A DNA stretch of 64,000 bases. Origin: Pseudevernia furfuracea. Its lineage: Eukaryota > Ascomycota > Lecanoromycetes > Lecanorales > Parmeliaceae. Position numbers and translations under genes: made by a program. The notes beneath the pieces were generated by a model. It was not told the origin of the DNA. It did not search any database and saw only the letters and a list, made by a program, of their open reading frames with translations. Position 1 is the stretch's first letter. Each line of letters starts with the position of its first letter. Shown in pieces: positions 36,789-48,265 of the stretch. The DNA lies in NCBI GenBank assembly GCA_022315425.1, contig JAIUPT010000016.1:479081-543080 (forward strand), written 5' to 3'.

Positions 36789-37699
36789 GGTACTGAAATA
36801 AATACTGCGTCTGATGGTTTATGTCTTCGTGTCTGTTAATGCTCGTTTTCAAACACATCGAAAGATGGAGGGGCATGTATACATATCATTGTTGGTAAGT
36901 GCATGGAAGCGCAGTCGCAAATGGCGGAATTGAGAAAGGCGAGCGGTCTTCCGTCCGTTAGGCTAAGTGCGTCTATCCAGTCCCTCCGCTGGCTGGCGTG
37001 AATGCGCCCCTCCGTCGGCGCAGATACATTCTTTGATCTTTCCGTCAGCGCAGATACGCCCTTCGGTCCTTTCGTCAGTGTAGATATGTCCTTCGATCTT
37101 TCCATCAGCGTGATTACACTTTCCGCTCCGCCATACTGCTACTATCTGTATCTTATCTTCTGTGTTTGCTGAAGGACAGTATACAGCTTCTCTCCACTAA
37201 ATAACGGATAGCTGCCGACGCGAATGTACCTCTCCGTCGGCGCAAGCAGATACGTTTTCTGGTCCTTCCGCCGGCGTAGTTGCGTTCCCCGCTCCGCGAT
37301 GCTGCTGTATCTTCTGTGCTGGTCTTGCTGAAACTAAAAGACAGTCTGAGTGGGAAGGGGCAGCCTGAAGGCTTTTGCGGCTAGCCTTATATAGCATAGC
37401 TTCTTGACACGGAGGGGTATATTTGTAGTATGCTTTTTAGATAGATTCTATATCATCTCTCTGCTATTCACGAGAGTTATATCTCATCTCAAATCTAAAG
37501 ATCTTGCCCAGATTTCTGTGACCTTGCAAATAATTAATCATCTTCGTTGTTTATAAGTGATATGTGAGACGCGGAAGCCTTCCGCAGGAAGCACTTTCCT
37601 TGCTTTCCTTGCTTCTGAAGAGTATGTACTAGCTTCTTCGACATTCACATAGACAGATTTCTAGGCAGCAAGAATCCATCTTTCTTCTTTATCACGATA
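36789..37699. other. Upstream region with degenerate ~30-bp repeats
   Basis: Around 37000-37115 and again 37215-37290 a unit of the type TCCGTCAGCGCAGATACG followed by a CTTTGATC-like word recurs with changes. Minus frames across it (36836-37105, 37197-37397) merely translate the repeat. It may be a promoter-proximal minisatellite for the 35702-36788 gene. No gene is called. Confidence 0.45.
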
Positions 37700-37915
37700 T
37701 ACGCTGCGCAATGGGACGGGGCGCCTGAAATCCCATCTCACCCCGCCTCAGCGTCGGTTTATTCGAGGTTATCCCGTTATCTCGGTGAACCCTGAATACC
37801 CCTGAGTGATCGCCCTAAAAGTTTGATATTGCGCATTGAAGTAGGGCAATATAGAGTCTAAAAAACGAGATATCGAGATAACTCCGTTAATCGTCAAGAA
37901 TAAATCGTCTCACAA
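37700..37915 (+). mobile_element. Family M fragment M5, nearly free of RIP
   Basis: Starts TACGCTGCGCAATGGGACGG and follows the family M left arm (CCTCAGCGTCGGTTTATTCG, GATATTGCGCATTGAAG), then jumps to right-arm sequence (ACGAGATATCGAGATAACTC, ATAAATCGTCT). It retains CpC, GpG and CpA sites that are TpA elsewhere in the window, so it approximates the ancestral sequence. It is internally deleted and abuts the truncated integrase end of gypsy II. Confidence 0.65.
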
Positions 37916-37919
37916 CGTC

Positions 37920-38270
37920 TTCTCCTGTTAAGAAGTCTCTCATCAACTGATTATCGTAGTACTGTTCTCTGTTTCAGTAGACAGTCTTGAGCTCAGCATA
38001 AGACGTGAAAGCCTACTTCAAAACTAAAATGACATTCGTAGCATTGACGGTCTCGCTTGATACTATAACGGAAATCCTACTAAAGTAGCAGATGAGGTGC
38101 AGAATAAAGCAGTTTCCCTGCCGCGACTTTGAGAGAGACCCTATGAAGTCGACTCTCAGCAGCCGAAAGGGTTCTAGCACAATGACTGAGTGTAGCAGCT
38201 GTGATCTCACCGCAGAGCCATACTTCGCACACTTCATGCAGTCGGCAATGTATCGCTTCAAATCTTGAAA
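37920..38270 (-). pseudogene. Gypsy II integrase, 3'-truncated
   Basis: Minus frame 38261-38013 reads MKRYIADCMKCAKYG (second half of the HHCC zinc region), LLHSVIVLEPFRLLRVDFIG (first catalytic Asp) and SKSRQGNCFILHLICYFSR. Beyond a stop it continues to VY*NREQYYDNQL, where WD-R is expected, and ends near 37916. The third catalytic residue is missing. Confidence 0.8.
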
Positions 38271-38861
38271 TTGATTCGGTCAGTAGACATATTCTCTTAG
38301 CTTTTTCATCGTATCAGCCTTGTCTCAATATCCTACCTAATTATGCATTATTCTTAAGACTAATAAGATCCTAGACTTAGAAATGCAAGACAGCCAAGTA
38401 TTTCGATAGTGCTTTTATAAGACTCTAGACTCATCGACCCGAAAGGTAAGCGCTTTAGTAGCTGAGTGAGGTGTTACTGTAGCTGACTCGATGTTATCAA
38501 CAGTGTAAATTCGATACACGTCACGAAATCACCCCGAAGTGAGATATGCGGACGATCAAGAATCCTGTACCCCACTTATCAAAGCCTTCACCCTGAACAC
38601 GCGGACTCCATGTATGGTGCCTCGATCGATCACCTCTGCTCTCGTAGCAGATTGAAGCCCCTTGAGAAAGGCTTCAAAGCCATCCTTATCATTCTTTTAT
38701 ATCCAGTTGAGACCTTGCTCTGCTAGCAGCTTGCCACAAGCTTTCACAGACAGATTCTTTATATCGGTCTGAAAGATGGTCCTTGACAGTTCGTCTGCTA
38801 CCTTATTCCGTGAACCTGATATGTACTTTATCTCAATGTTGAGACGGTGAAGGGAATCAGT

Positions 38862-40552
38862 TTAATGGTCATAAATACCCTCATGTAAGTTCGACTTCAT
38901 GAAGTAAATCAAAGATCGATGATTAGTGTGAACGATAGAGATATTGTAGGGATACTTGCAGAGGTAGTTATACTTAGCACAAAACTTAATAAAGGCATAG
39001 AGCTCTTTCTTATATGTTGAATAAAGCTTCTGAGTAGCGAAAAAAGCAAATGAGTCGTATGTGATTAGCTGAGAGTCACCGATCGTACTGCTGAAGGCTT
39101 TCGCAGATGATCTAAATTGAGTGATACATAGACTAGCATCATACAGTGATGCATCCGTGTAGAAATGACACGTCGAAGATATATTCAATTCATGAATGAC
39201 GATAGCAGCCGAGCATTTGATGCGCAAGAATCTCGAATAACAACTGCTCTTGCTTAGTCCACCTTCAATCTATCTTGTCAGTCAATCTGTTAAGCGACCT
39301 TGCCAGCTCGGTAAAATTCTTGATCCATCTCCGAGTGATGCCGACGAAGAAAATAAAAAGCACCGCAAGATTATTGTATCAGCGTCATTAGGAATTGAAT
39401 CTAATATGAATTAAATACCTTCGCGAAACAGACGACGCTCAGGAATGTTCTAACCCCAGACTGATCTGAAGGGACTGGGAATGCAGCTATCTTAGTAATA
39501 CGGTTATTCAGAATATGTATATGACCCTCAACGCAGTGTCTGACAATTAGTGCTTCGATAACGTCGACAAAGGGACGAAGCTTTTTGAATAACAGCATCA
39601 TCTTTGTCGACTTTATTCTTAAGAAGAAGTAATCTCGCAGAAAAGTGAACTGTGTCTTAAAGCTCTTAAAGTCTTCAAAGAAATCGTCTATGTAAAATGA
39701 TAGAGGCGGCGGAGCGCTAGAGTTGTTCGAATATAGCAGAGACGATTTAGAACGAGATGAAGATATGAAGCCAAACCCCTTATAGACAGCTGCAGTCATG
39801 ATAAAGTCAGCTGACTTAGAGTCAGGCTGCATCCGAGTAGGCTGACACTGCTCAATTTCCGAAATGATAAACGCGAAGAAGTGTCGATTCTCAGAATGTA
39901 GTGACATCGTGAGATACGTATACTTTAAGTTAGTCTTGAAGAGGTATTCATGATTGAGATTGAACAAATGATTATGTACCTTGGAGCTAAGCTCAACATA
40001 AGTACCTGATAAGTCTTCATGCACCCTGGAGTAGTCGAATGTCATTCTTGACTCATTCTCTGACTTAGGATTCTCGGGCTTATCAATCATCACAGCACGG
40101 GCATTTCATAATGACAGGCGTTCATTTGCTGATTCGGTTAGCTCGTACACCTCACCTTGCAACTCATCTTGAACGAGCTTCCGCATCTATCACTCCGTGT
40201 GAGGCGGTCATCTCTTCTGAGAGCGAGCTGCGAAAGACTTCGTATCAGAAGTGATACAGACTCGATGTGTGATGAGGTCGATATATGAGAGGTTAGTGAA
40301 GTCCTCTCCATTCAAATGTCTGTACTGATAAAGCAACTGCAGCACCAACAATCGGTCTGTTCTGGTAGATATCAATGGTTCAAGTACTAATTCGAGGCCA
40401 AGTCGCTTGACCCATGCTTCAAGCTCTTTGACAGAAGGTTGATGACGCGGCGTGGCTCGCTGAGGTCGACGGTCTGGAAAAGGCTTCCGCAATGGCTGAG
40501 TTGTTTTCGTAAGGTGGGAACCAGGCGTGCCCGAAGCACTAAAGGCTTTCAC
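38862..40552 (-). pseudogene. Gypsy II reverse transcriptase-RNase H
   Basis: 40552-40208 is the segment before RT (YRHLNGEDFTNLSYIDL). 40093-39401 is RT: MTFDYSRVHEDLSGTYVELS, then the active site FYIDDFFEDFKSF, and the thumb region ending GVRTFLSVV. 39227-38862 is RNase H: FYTDASLYDASLCITQFRS (first Asp), YKKELYAFIKFCAKY (Glu), HTNHRSLIYFM (Asp now Asn). Breaks at 40200 and near 40110 are Trp-to-stop. The RT domain of an inactive copy. Confidence 0.8.
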
Positions 40553-40680
40553 AGATCAGCCAGGTTTGAGAACTGCAGTGTGCTCGCGTGTATCGAGCCA
40601 CTCAATGACATAAGCATCTGATGTGACCGAAGCAAGGGTCATATGTTCATGCAATTTAGAGTCATGTCGAGGACTCCTCA

Positions 40681-41694
40681 CTAATTCGCATCATCAACGT
40701 CCGAAAGGTCATCTTCAAATTCGTCTGAGCGATCGTCGCTATCGCTCTCGAGGGGATTGCGAAAGGCTTCGACAGTATGTATAATGGCCTTGAGGTACAT
40801 GAGCATGTTGTGATCTCGATGATAGATCAGCTCAGGGCCAGTGATGTAACGAACTCGCTCTCCAATGAATGAATCACCAATCTGAATCGATGACTGCCGC
40901 ATCGAGATGACAGCATTAACGCTATACAGCCACGACAACCCTAGCAGCAGTCGAGGCTCCTCTGACATACCCTAATTGATTAATGACACGAAACAACGAA
41001 TGATACGCCAAATGTCTTTCACACATAGATCGAACCCAACATAGCTCTTCAGCAAAGACTCCCGATGATCAGCAGTCTGCATAGTCAACCGCATAGTCAA
41101 CCCTTTGAAGCCTATCTCAGACAAGGGTCGAAGCTGAAGCTTTATCTTCTTAGCCATGGCCGGTGACATCACATTCAATTCGGACCCTTGATCAGCTTGA
41201 GTTTCTTTCTTGTCAAGCGTCATCTCGATATCATCACCTGACTGCACCGTGCCAGAAATTCGAAAGGCTCTCTCAGCACCCATCAAGGTACTTAGGAACT
41301 TGGTGTGAGAATCGGATTGTGCTTGAGCAGCATTAGAGACACCGACAGCGAAATGACCAGGCTGATCGTCCCTCAGATTGGTCTGAGGCTGCTGCCCTTG
41401 CTGCTGTGATACCTGTTGTGATACTTGCTGAGGCCAAGAAGCCTGTGGCTGAAACGTGGGGGGTACAACAGGAGTTGGTATCCAAGCAGGCATGCCAGTG
41501 TACTGTTGATTGAACATGGGGTTGAATTGAGCAGGGGGATCGGGTGCTTGAGGCTGCTTGGCCTTTCTCTCACGCTTCTTAACAACACGAGTGCATGGTC
41601 GTTTGAGCTCGCGGCCTATGACAGGCGACCATGCAACAAGGTCTATCCATGACATGTCGACCTTGGTATGCTGCAGCATCGCACGAACAGACAT
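40681..41694 (-). pseudogene. Gypsy II Gag C-terminus and aspartic protease
   Basis: 41694-40972 has a Gln/Pro-rich stretch (QQVSQQVSQQQGQQPQ), then ADQGSELNVMSPAMAKK, the D-x-G-S type protease motif in variant form. A TAG at 40972, in frame with the next segment and best explained as CAG, separates it from EEPRLLLGLSWLYSVNAV at 40968, the hydrophobic-hydrophobic-G-x-x-W-L end of retropepsins. Confidence 0.72.
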
Positions 41695-42128
41695 GGGTGA
41701 GTCGAAGGCCCCGAGTTCTCATTGAACAGTCCAACTAAAGGCTGTAACTCAACCTTCTTATCAACACGCTTCTTTCCCTTGAGCTTAAAACGATTATCCG
41801 CTTTTGGAAAGGTGACAGGTGTTTCCACAGGCACTTACTCAGCACCTACCGAAGGCTGCGGCGAGAGCATGGGCTGTTGTGATAGCTGTGAAGCTTGCGG
41901 AGTTTGAGAAGATTGAGCAGTGTCAGTCTCCTCAACATGAGGTCTCTTATATGGACCTCAGCCTTCCCCGTAGTATGCTTGGGCTGAGTTTGAATGAATA
42001 CGAGGCAGTCGATACAGCTCAGATACTCCAAAGGTGACAGAGTTCGCCGAGCTTGAACCAGACGACGGGGTGATCATACCCGAGCTCGACGAAGATCCAT
42101 CAGACCGGCTCACAGGCTGCGGATAGCT

Positions 42129-43440
42129 TCAAGGGCTGACGTTACCGTCACACTCTCCAAAGCCTGCTGCCACAAAGTTGAACTGAGCCGAAGTGTCAAA
42201 GACCAGCTCTCGTAAGTAAGACTGTTCCCATGCTGACAAGAATACACATCGATGACCATCATCCTTCTTTGCATTGAGATCTTCATACCTCACACACACA
42301 GGCCCATCTGCTCTCAAGCTGTAAGGCTTGGAACCATTGATGAAAGGGTTCTGAGACCTGCTCTTGTCAGGCAACTCCCTCGGGGTGCTTCGATAGTTGT
42401 TGGCGGAAGGCTTCCGCAGGACGCTTTCTCGATTGTCTGGTTCAGCACCATTGCTTCGATTAGGATTCTGGGCAATGTTGCTGTACGGAGCATGCTCAGA
42501 TCGATCTGAGGGCGTTGACCAGGGTAGTAGCTGCTTGTGTAGTTGTTTGAAGGCGAGAGGGATGCTCTCCTTGGGCTGGTTGAGCTTTTCCAGCAGCCTA
42601 TTTAGGTCATCAAGGTTTCACTGCGGTGATGCTGTGGTAACACCAGCCTTGGTTTGAAAGCTTGACATCAGGCTGTCAAGCTGAGCCTTCGACATCGTCT
42701 TCTCAATCAGTGACCTGAGAATCTCATTCTCCCTCACTTTGTGTTCCTCCTCATCAAGCTTTTGCACAGCAAACTTCGTACGACGAGCCTCATCTGCTAG
42801 GTTTTAGATGCCTTGAAGTGGACGATCAGGGGAGGCAATGCCACGAGTGGCTTCACGGCGGGTATCGATATCTGCTAGGCCACGGAGGAAGGCTTTCATT
42901 ATCGACTCAAGCAAGCATGGCTGCTTCAAGCATCGACAAGGGTGGGTCTGCAGTGGTGGGGTGAGCAGGTCGATCTCGCGTATCGACTTGTTGCATCAAC
43001 ACGGTCAGCCGCTTGTAATAGGCTGTAAGGGACTTATCGTGCTGCTTGAGATCAGAGATCTCAGTGTCAAAGGAAACTGAGGAGACCTCGGAAGACTTCA
43101 TGGGGAAGCGAGCGTATAAGAGGCTTCGAAAGCTTTCACAGCCTCCGTAGTAGGCTCGTTCAAGTTGAGGATCTGAACCGCCTATGGGATGGGTCTCGGC
43201 CTAAGCAGAGGCATCATGTCTTTGCCATTGTAATAGTCACAGAATTTGAAATCGGGTCTGAATTTAGTCATGGCGAGAACGTGAGGCGTAACGGGGATGA
43301 CAATGACTTCAGATTGGTCTGAAGTGGTGTTCGATAGCGAGGACGTAGGCGAGTAGGACTGGGAATCGTCACGGGTGAGGTTGCACCTTAGATAGGCTTC
43401 AAGCTCGTCAAACAATGACAATGGGGGTGATGCCAACTTG
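42129..43440 (-). pseudogene. Gypsy II Gag remnant
   Basis: Pieces: 43436-43182 (FDELEAYLRCNLTRDDSQ, ending near FCDYYNGKDMM), 43101-42907 and on past a stop (SFDTEISDLKQHDKSLTAYY, gag core), and 42374-42129 (PVCVRYEDLNAKKDDGHRC), which looks like a CCHC zinc knuckle with the second Cys now Tyr. A heptad-like segment between them (QKLDEEEHKVRENEIL) is likely coiled coil. Confidence 0.7.
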
Positions 43441-46032
43441 AGCGCATCTCTTTCGATGGCTCGTAATGAAAGAACTCAGGGCAATCGCTATACCCTTCTC
43501 CTTGACTCAAATGTGAACTGTAAAACTGTCATGTTGCTAGACTGAAATGTCTTATCTTGAAGCTGAGATATTGGAGGCCGGCGAAAAGATTGTTGGTGCG
43601 CTCTTTGGGAAGTCGTAGAAAGGATGATGATCGTAGTGAGGTTTATCTGATTCTTGATGTTTTGCCGAAGTTAGCCCGGCTTGATGCCAAGACATCGCCC
43701 ATGATGGGTGGGAAGATGTGATCGGAGGCCCGATATTGGTATTTGGTATCAGGCGGCAAGAAGCGGTGCTGACGCCTAAGCTAGAGAGCTTTGAAACGGG
43801 GGCTGTCGAGATTCCAGGTCAGACTGCAGTGTACGGAGTATCTTTTGATGCATCCTCTTTTTGTAATGAATCCGAGTCGGTGACACACTCAGTCTGTCTT
43901 GGAGAAAGGGACTCTGCGCTGCGGGCGGAAGGTGTCATGAGAAGGCTAGGAGAAAGAGATGCAAAGGGATACTGTCTTATTCTGACAATCTGCTTGGGCG
44001 AGCGATATCTAATAATCGCGCACGTGTCGTTAACAAGATATAAGCAACACTTACTCAACGAGTCTATTGCGAAGAAACGTATGAGAGTAGATCTCTATAA
44101 TCTAATAAAAGACAATCGAGACGATCTGATTCAATGATGATCTCGGAGATTCTCGAAAGACGTTTAGAGCTTCGTTGCTGATTCAGTCGAAACATAATTG
44201 CAGATATCTGAACTTTGAGATCAAATATAATTTAGAGGATATAGATAAATAGACTTATAGTTTATACTTAGAAGGATTTAATCGCTATCGAAGGGAATTG
44301 ATTGAGTTAAGAAGAGATAAATAGCGATACTCCTGTCTAGAGGCGCTAAATGACTGCTTTCGAGGTTGATGAAGCAGTGAATTAGCTATCTCAATATATC
44401 GAAAGAATAATAACTCGTTAGATAGAGGCTTCTATGCAGTGGACAGTTCAATAAGTAAAGTCTATCGCGTTGACGGGGTGACAAACAATGTGAACTCTGA
44501 ATCGCGACCTACAATGCCGCTGTCAGCAAATGAGATCGATAATATTCACTCGCGAAACGTTTCATATCAATCCGTAAAGAACGGTTAAGATGCGCTCGAA
44601 TCTAAATGTTACTTTAAGTCTATAATTTAGACGTGTAGATTGTAGAAATATTTAGAATTCTTAAGATACATAACTCGTGTTAGAATCAACTTATCTGATG
44701 TAATCATTTTTAAGACGATATAGGCAAAACTACTTTTGGCGTCGCGAGTGTCCAGTTAGATGTCAGCAAGTCAATCATCGAACCTTCTTCGTAAAAGCTA
44801 GAAAATCTCAGAATACTGAGCACGACGCAGAGGAAAGAAGGTTTTGATGCTTATGTGATGACGATGGACTGCTGCATATCAGGCGCCTCCATGATGCTCG
44901 AAACCATCCTTCTGGAATTGAGACCTTCATACCCATAAGTGGTCAGATGCAGGGGCGCGATCGGCGTCAACATTCGGCGTTGAGGAAAATAGGTTGGACC
45001 TGCTATAGGAAGCCTGGCTGCTGCAAGAGGGATGCGTGCCTTCTTGTTTTCATAAATGGAAGAGGTGATTGGGGTTTACGGCGTAGCGTCTCAATGCACG
45101 TGGGCAACGCCTTGATCTGTGCTTTGTCTCGATGAAGTGCTGATACCTTCAGCAGGCCTGAGTGACATTGTGATATACTTGCTGCATTCTGGCACCACAC
45201 GCCCAAAATCATCTGAAAGACTTCGAGATCAAAGCTCGGGCAAGTCTGTAGCGTCTCCTCCTGACTTGTCTTCTAGCTGTGGTGTGGGTGGAGGTATACT
45301 ATCAATATTGATGAAGCCTTGATCCTATGAACCAGCGGTTTCGATGAATTGTGTTCTTGGCGCTGTCTCGATAGTCGGAGGTGGAGCGACTGATCGATGG
45401 CACTGTGTCCGTGAGGGTTTCACTGGTGATAGACACGGTGTGACGAGGCGACTCTGCTATGGAAGACGCTTCTTGCGCTACATGCAGAAGCCTCTGAATA
45501 AGTACATTGACATCTTAATAGATCTGTGAGCACTGCACAATGAATCGAGGTCGAGCTCATATTAGAGACTCATCGTTATTCTCTGCTCCAGGCATCTCGG
45601 ATTCCATGTCTGGATCTCCATCCCCAGCAATGTCATCATCGCTAGCCAGCTTTCCGTTGAAGTATAGTCTGACTTCTCAGTATGTGTTTGTTTATAGTTA
45701 TACTCCTGCTCTCGTTTTTTGCTTTTCAGCCGCTCCCAGTAAGAATTGTTCGGTATGATTCTGAGTTCTCAAGGGTCGCATAATCGGGAGAGTCGGAGTT
45801 CGTGGGAAATTCTACGTCTAGATGTTTGAAGGTACAAGTCGTTTTGAGAGCTGCAACGATCGCTGGCTTGCAGCAGTCGTTACGGGCAAAGAATGCGGAG
45901 GCAGCCGAATCGATTTAGCGAACGTAGGCGGCATATATCAAAAGCGAGCTGGAAAGTCAATGGGGATTTTCCATGGCCTTTAGATGCTTGATCGTCCACA
46001 TATTGACGTTAGCAACACGGTAGACCTTCACT
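43441..46032. other. Unassigned, mixed composition
   Basis: Several short frames occur (e.g. plus 43718-44137, 139 codons, no motif; minus 45212-45003), none with domains or splice support. 44040-44700 is more AT-rich and RIP-like. The 5' LTR of gypsy II could lie near 43500-44000 but without the partner LTR I cannot define it. Confidence 0.4.
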
Positions 46033-47295
46033 ATGCTATTTCCTCAAGTCGGCTTGAGAGTCTGTGCCTGTTTTCATTCAAAGAAAACAACTGATTCACA
46101 ACCTTAATATCCTCGCTTGAAACGTCGATAAGAATGAAGCTTCGTGCAGGAGGTGCAGAAGAAGGTGCAGCGGAAGATATAACGAACGCAGAAGCATACG
46201 CCTGAGAAAGCTATGAAGTATGTATCTGATATGCAGACGGTTCATGTGAATATCCTTGAGGCGCCGACGAAGGATATATGTACATCGACGAATGAGAAGG
46301 AGGTATCTGATACTGCAGTTCTTCCTGACGCTCTGGTTTCTGGCGCTCTCGTTCCTGTTCTTGACGCTCTCGTTCTTCACGAATCTATTTCTGACGCTCG
46401 CGACGTGCGGTCAATCGCTACATAGACTCAGATATTGATTTAGTCATTTGCAGTTGCAGCTGTTGCTTCTGAAAGGTCGCATATTCCTGTATGGAATCCT
46501 TCGACTCCTCACGAGGTGTTTTGGACTTCTCGTGATACACCTTTGCCTTCTCTCTTTTCTGCTTGAGGAACGACCTCCGCGGGTCAAAGATAACAGCGCC
46601 TGTTTTGGTTCAGAGCTCGTAAAGGCTTGTGGGAGGTCGATGAACTGATATATTCGATACGCCATTTGCGATGGCTTGCTTCAGACAAGTTGATTATGAT
46701 TCATAATAGTGCTCGCTAGAGTAAACGACAAAGCACCAGCCATTCTGGGTTTGAAGGTCGAAAGCGACAGGTTTTCAAGGGTAATAGATTATCTCATTTC
46801 TCTATCGATTCGTAGATAGGCTGACGTTCCCAGTAGAGGGTCGTTGATCTGATCCTCGAGCTTCAATTCCTTCATTTTCTTTGTGGATAGCTCCTGTGTC
46901 GCCAGTCTTGACTCTTATTTCTCACGACGATGACGTTTGGCCTCTTCTTCATCAAATTGAGCTACCTTGATCAGCCGCTCCTCCTTTTCTTGTTATTTGT
47001 GAGCCCTGGCTCGATTGAATGCTACGGTCTGACGGCTCTGTGACTCCGCAAGGGCGTTTTACTGCTCGAATTAACGGACACAAAAGCCTGGATCTTCATC
47101 GGAATAAGCAGGTGCAGGCGCTTTCTTATAGGCAGCCTCAGTCTCGGCCTCTTCGACGACCTCTTTGCCTTTAACAGAAGTCTTCTTTTTTCTCTCAGTG
47201 GGTTTAGCCGTAGAGAACATTGATGAAGAGGGTGAGCTGACTGCGTCGATTGAACCATCAAAGAATGTGCTAGGTGAGATACAAGCGGATTTCAA
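46033..47295 (-). pseudogene. RIP-interrupted coding sequence with Glu/Arg/Gln-rich coiled coil
   Basis: From ATG at 47295 a minus frame reads TAKPTERKKKTSVKGKEVVE, AYSDEDPGFCVR, then through TAA/TAG breaks (FEQ, NALAESQSRQTVAFNRARA, LIKVAQFDEEEAKRHRREK, ELKLEDQINDPLLGTSAYL, MAYRIYQFIDLPQAF). After one frame change near 46560 it continues KAKVYHEKSKTPREESKDS and a charged coiled coil (REERERQEQERERQKPERQE), ending SSRLEEIA at about 46033. At least five stops sit at positions explained by C-to-T or G-to-A change. About 420 codons. Family unknown; because RIP targets repeats it is probably a gene of a repeated element. Confidence 0.55.
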
Positions 47296-47615
47296 GCACT
47301 ACGGGCAGTGGAATTCAGGTATGGAAGACAGCGTATTACTCGTACTGTACACACGTGGGTGGCGAGCAAATCTTTCCGCGCCAAGTACTTCTTTTTGCAA
47401 AACCCTTTGCGGGAGCGTCCCGCTAGCAGCTTGCCCCGCAACGTTTTGCTGGAACCACCGCCAAATGCAAGCAGAAGGTATTTTCGACATGTAGACGTCA
47501 CATCAGCTATTGCAGCTTCCTAATTACGCTAGATTTGAAGTTATTCAATTGACGGTATAGCACATATATGTAGAGGGGCCCTCTCATCACGTTTGTAGAC
47601 AGTGTCGTTGTCGCC
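47296..47615. other. Unassigned 320 bp
   Basis: A plus frame at 47308-47523 (71 codons: WVASKSFRAKYFFLQNPL) and its minus-strand counterparts overlap; none can be chosen on sequence alone. Confidence 0.35.
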
Positions 47616-47966
47616 ATGGCACGCAGAAAGCCCATTAGTCTCAAGAAGCCTCCTGTGAGGAAGAGACGTGCAAACACCCTACAGGCCAATGATAACAAGC
47701 CGCCTTCGTATTTCTCAGCTGCAGCTGCGAAGGGGAGAGAATACAGCGACGGTGAATGTCCCTGCTACGCCTGCGTTCAAGGCACCCAGCCTGAAGCTGA
47801 TTATTGGGTCTCGCAATACGACAACGCCGTCATTAAAATGAATGAACCGAAGCCTCCTGAACGAGAGCGTCCTGAGCCGATGACTGAGTCCCTGTTAGAT
47901 CTCTTAAAGCCGAGTTCGCCGTCACCGCCAGAAAGTCAGCTACCTGAGTCTCTAAACAACATACCA
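47616..47966 (+). pseudogene. 5' part of an ORF interrupted by the Ngaro-like element
   Basis: An ATG frame encodes 117 residues (basic start MARRKPISLKKPPVRKRR; Cys pair in GECPCYACVQG; Pro/Glu-rich end PPERERPEPMTES) up to the exact point where repeat A1 begins. The frame continues artificially into A1. After the element, 52859-53164 can be read as the downstream part. Unknown family. Confidence 0.5.
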
Positions 47967-48168
47967 TTGGCCCGGCTTGACAGGGGGTTAGTGGGCCTTA
48001 ATCTCGCACTCGCGTATAGCATGTCGGTTGCATGCTATTTTTGGATTTGGTAGACGTGTCCTTTGCAGGGGACAGGTCTCATTTGGGAGCAGCATAAGTA
48101 GCTGCATTCCACCTGCGTTTGGCTCTTCATTCGAATTGATCTCTTTCAGAGCAATAGCATTCTTTCGT
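47967..48168 (+). repeat. Split direct repeat A1 (202 bp)
   Basis: Begins TTGGCCCGGCTTGACAGGGG, ends AGCATTCTTTCGT. Contains an 8-bp perfect inverted repeat ATAGCATG/CATGCTAT (48016-48038) with a 7-nt loop. Confidence 0.9.
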
Positions 48169-48265
48169 AGACACGCAAGCAACACGCTGTCACCTGACCT
48201 CGTATTCTACTCCCATTAGCACATTCTTCTATTACTAGACCACTCACACCGTATCCCATCGTCCA

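Larger units (their letters stand above)
37916..43440 (-). mobile_element. Ty3/gypsy element II, truncated, moderately RIP-mutated
   Basis: Minus-strand gag, protease, RT, RNase H and part of integrase follow in normal order from about 43436 down to 37916. The integrase core stops just after its second conserved segment, where family M fragment M5 begins, so the integrase C-terminus and 3' LTR are gone. No LTR was recognised on the right either. Stops are of the TGG-to-TGA and CAG-to-TAG kind (e.g. 40972). Confidence 0.8.

Noticed and set aside
43718..44137. 139-codon plus frame as a gene
   Set aside because: No motif, no splice support and RIP-like surroundings; left as unassigned.
48028..48219. 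Cys/Ser-rich frame also found at 52466 and 58605
   Set aside because: It is non-coding repeat A of the Ngaro-type element; its recurrence is explained by the split repeats, not by a gene family.
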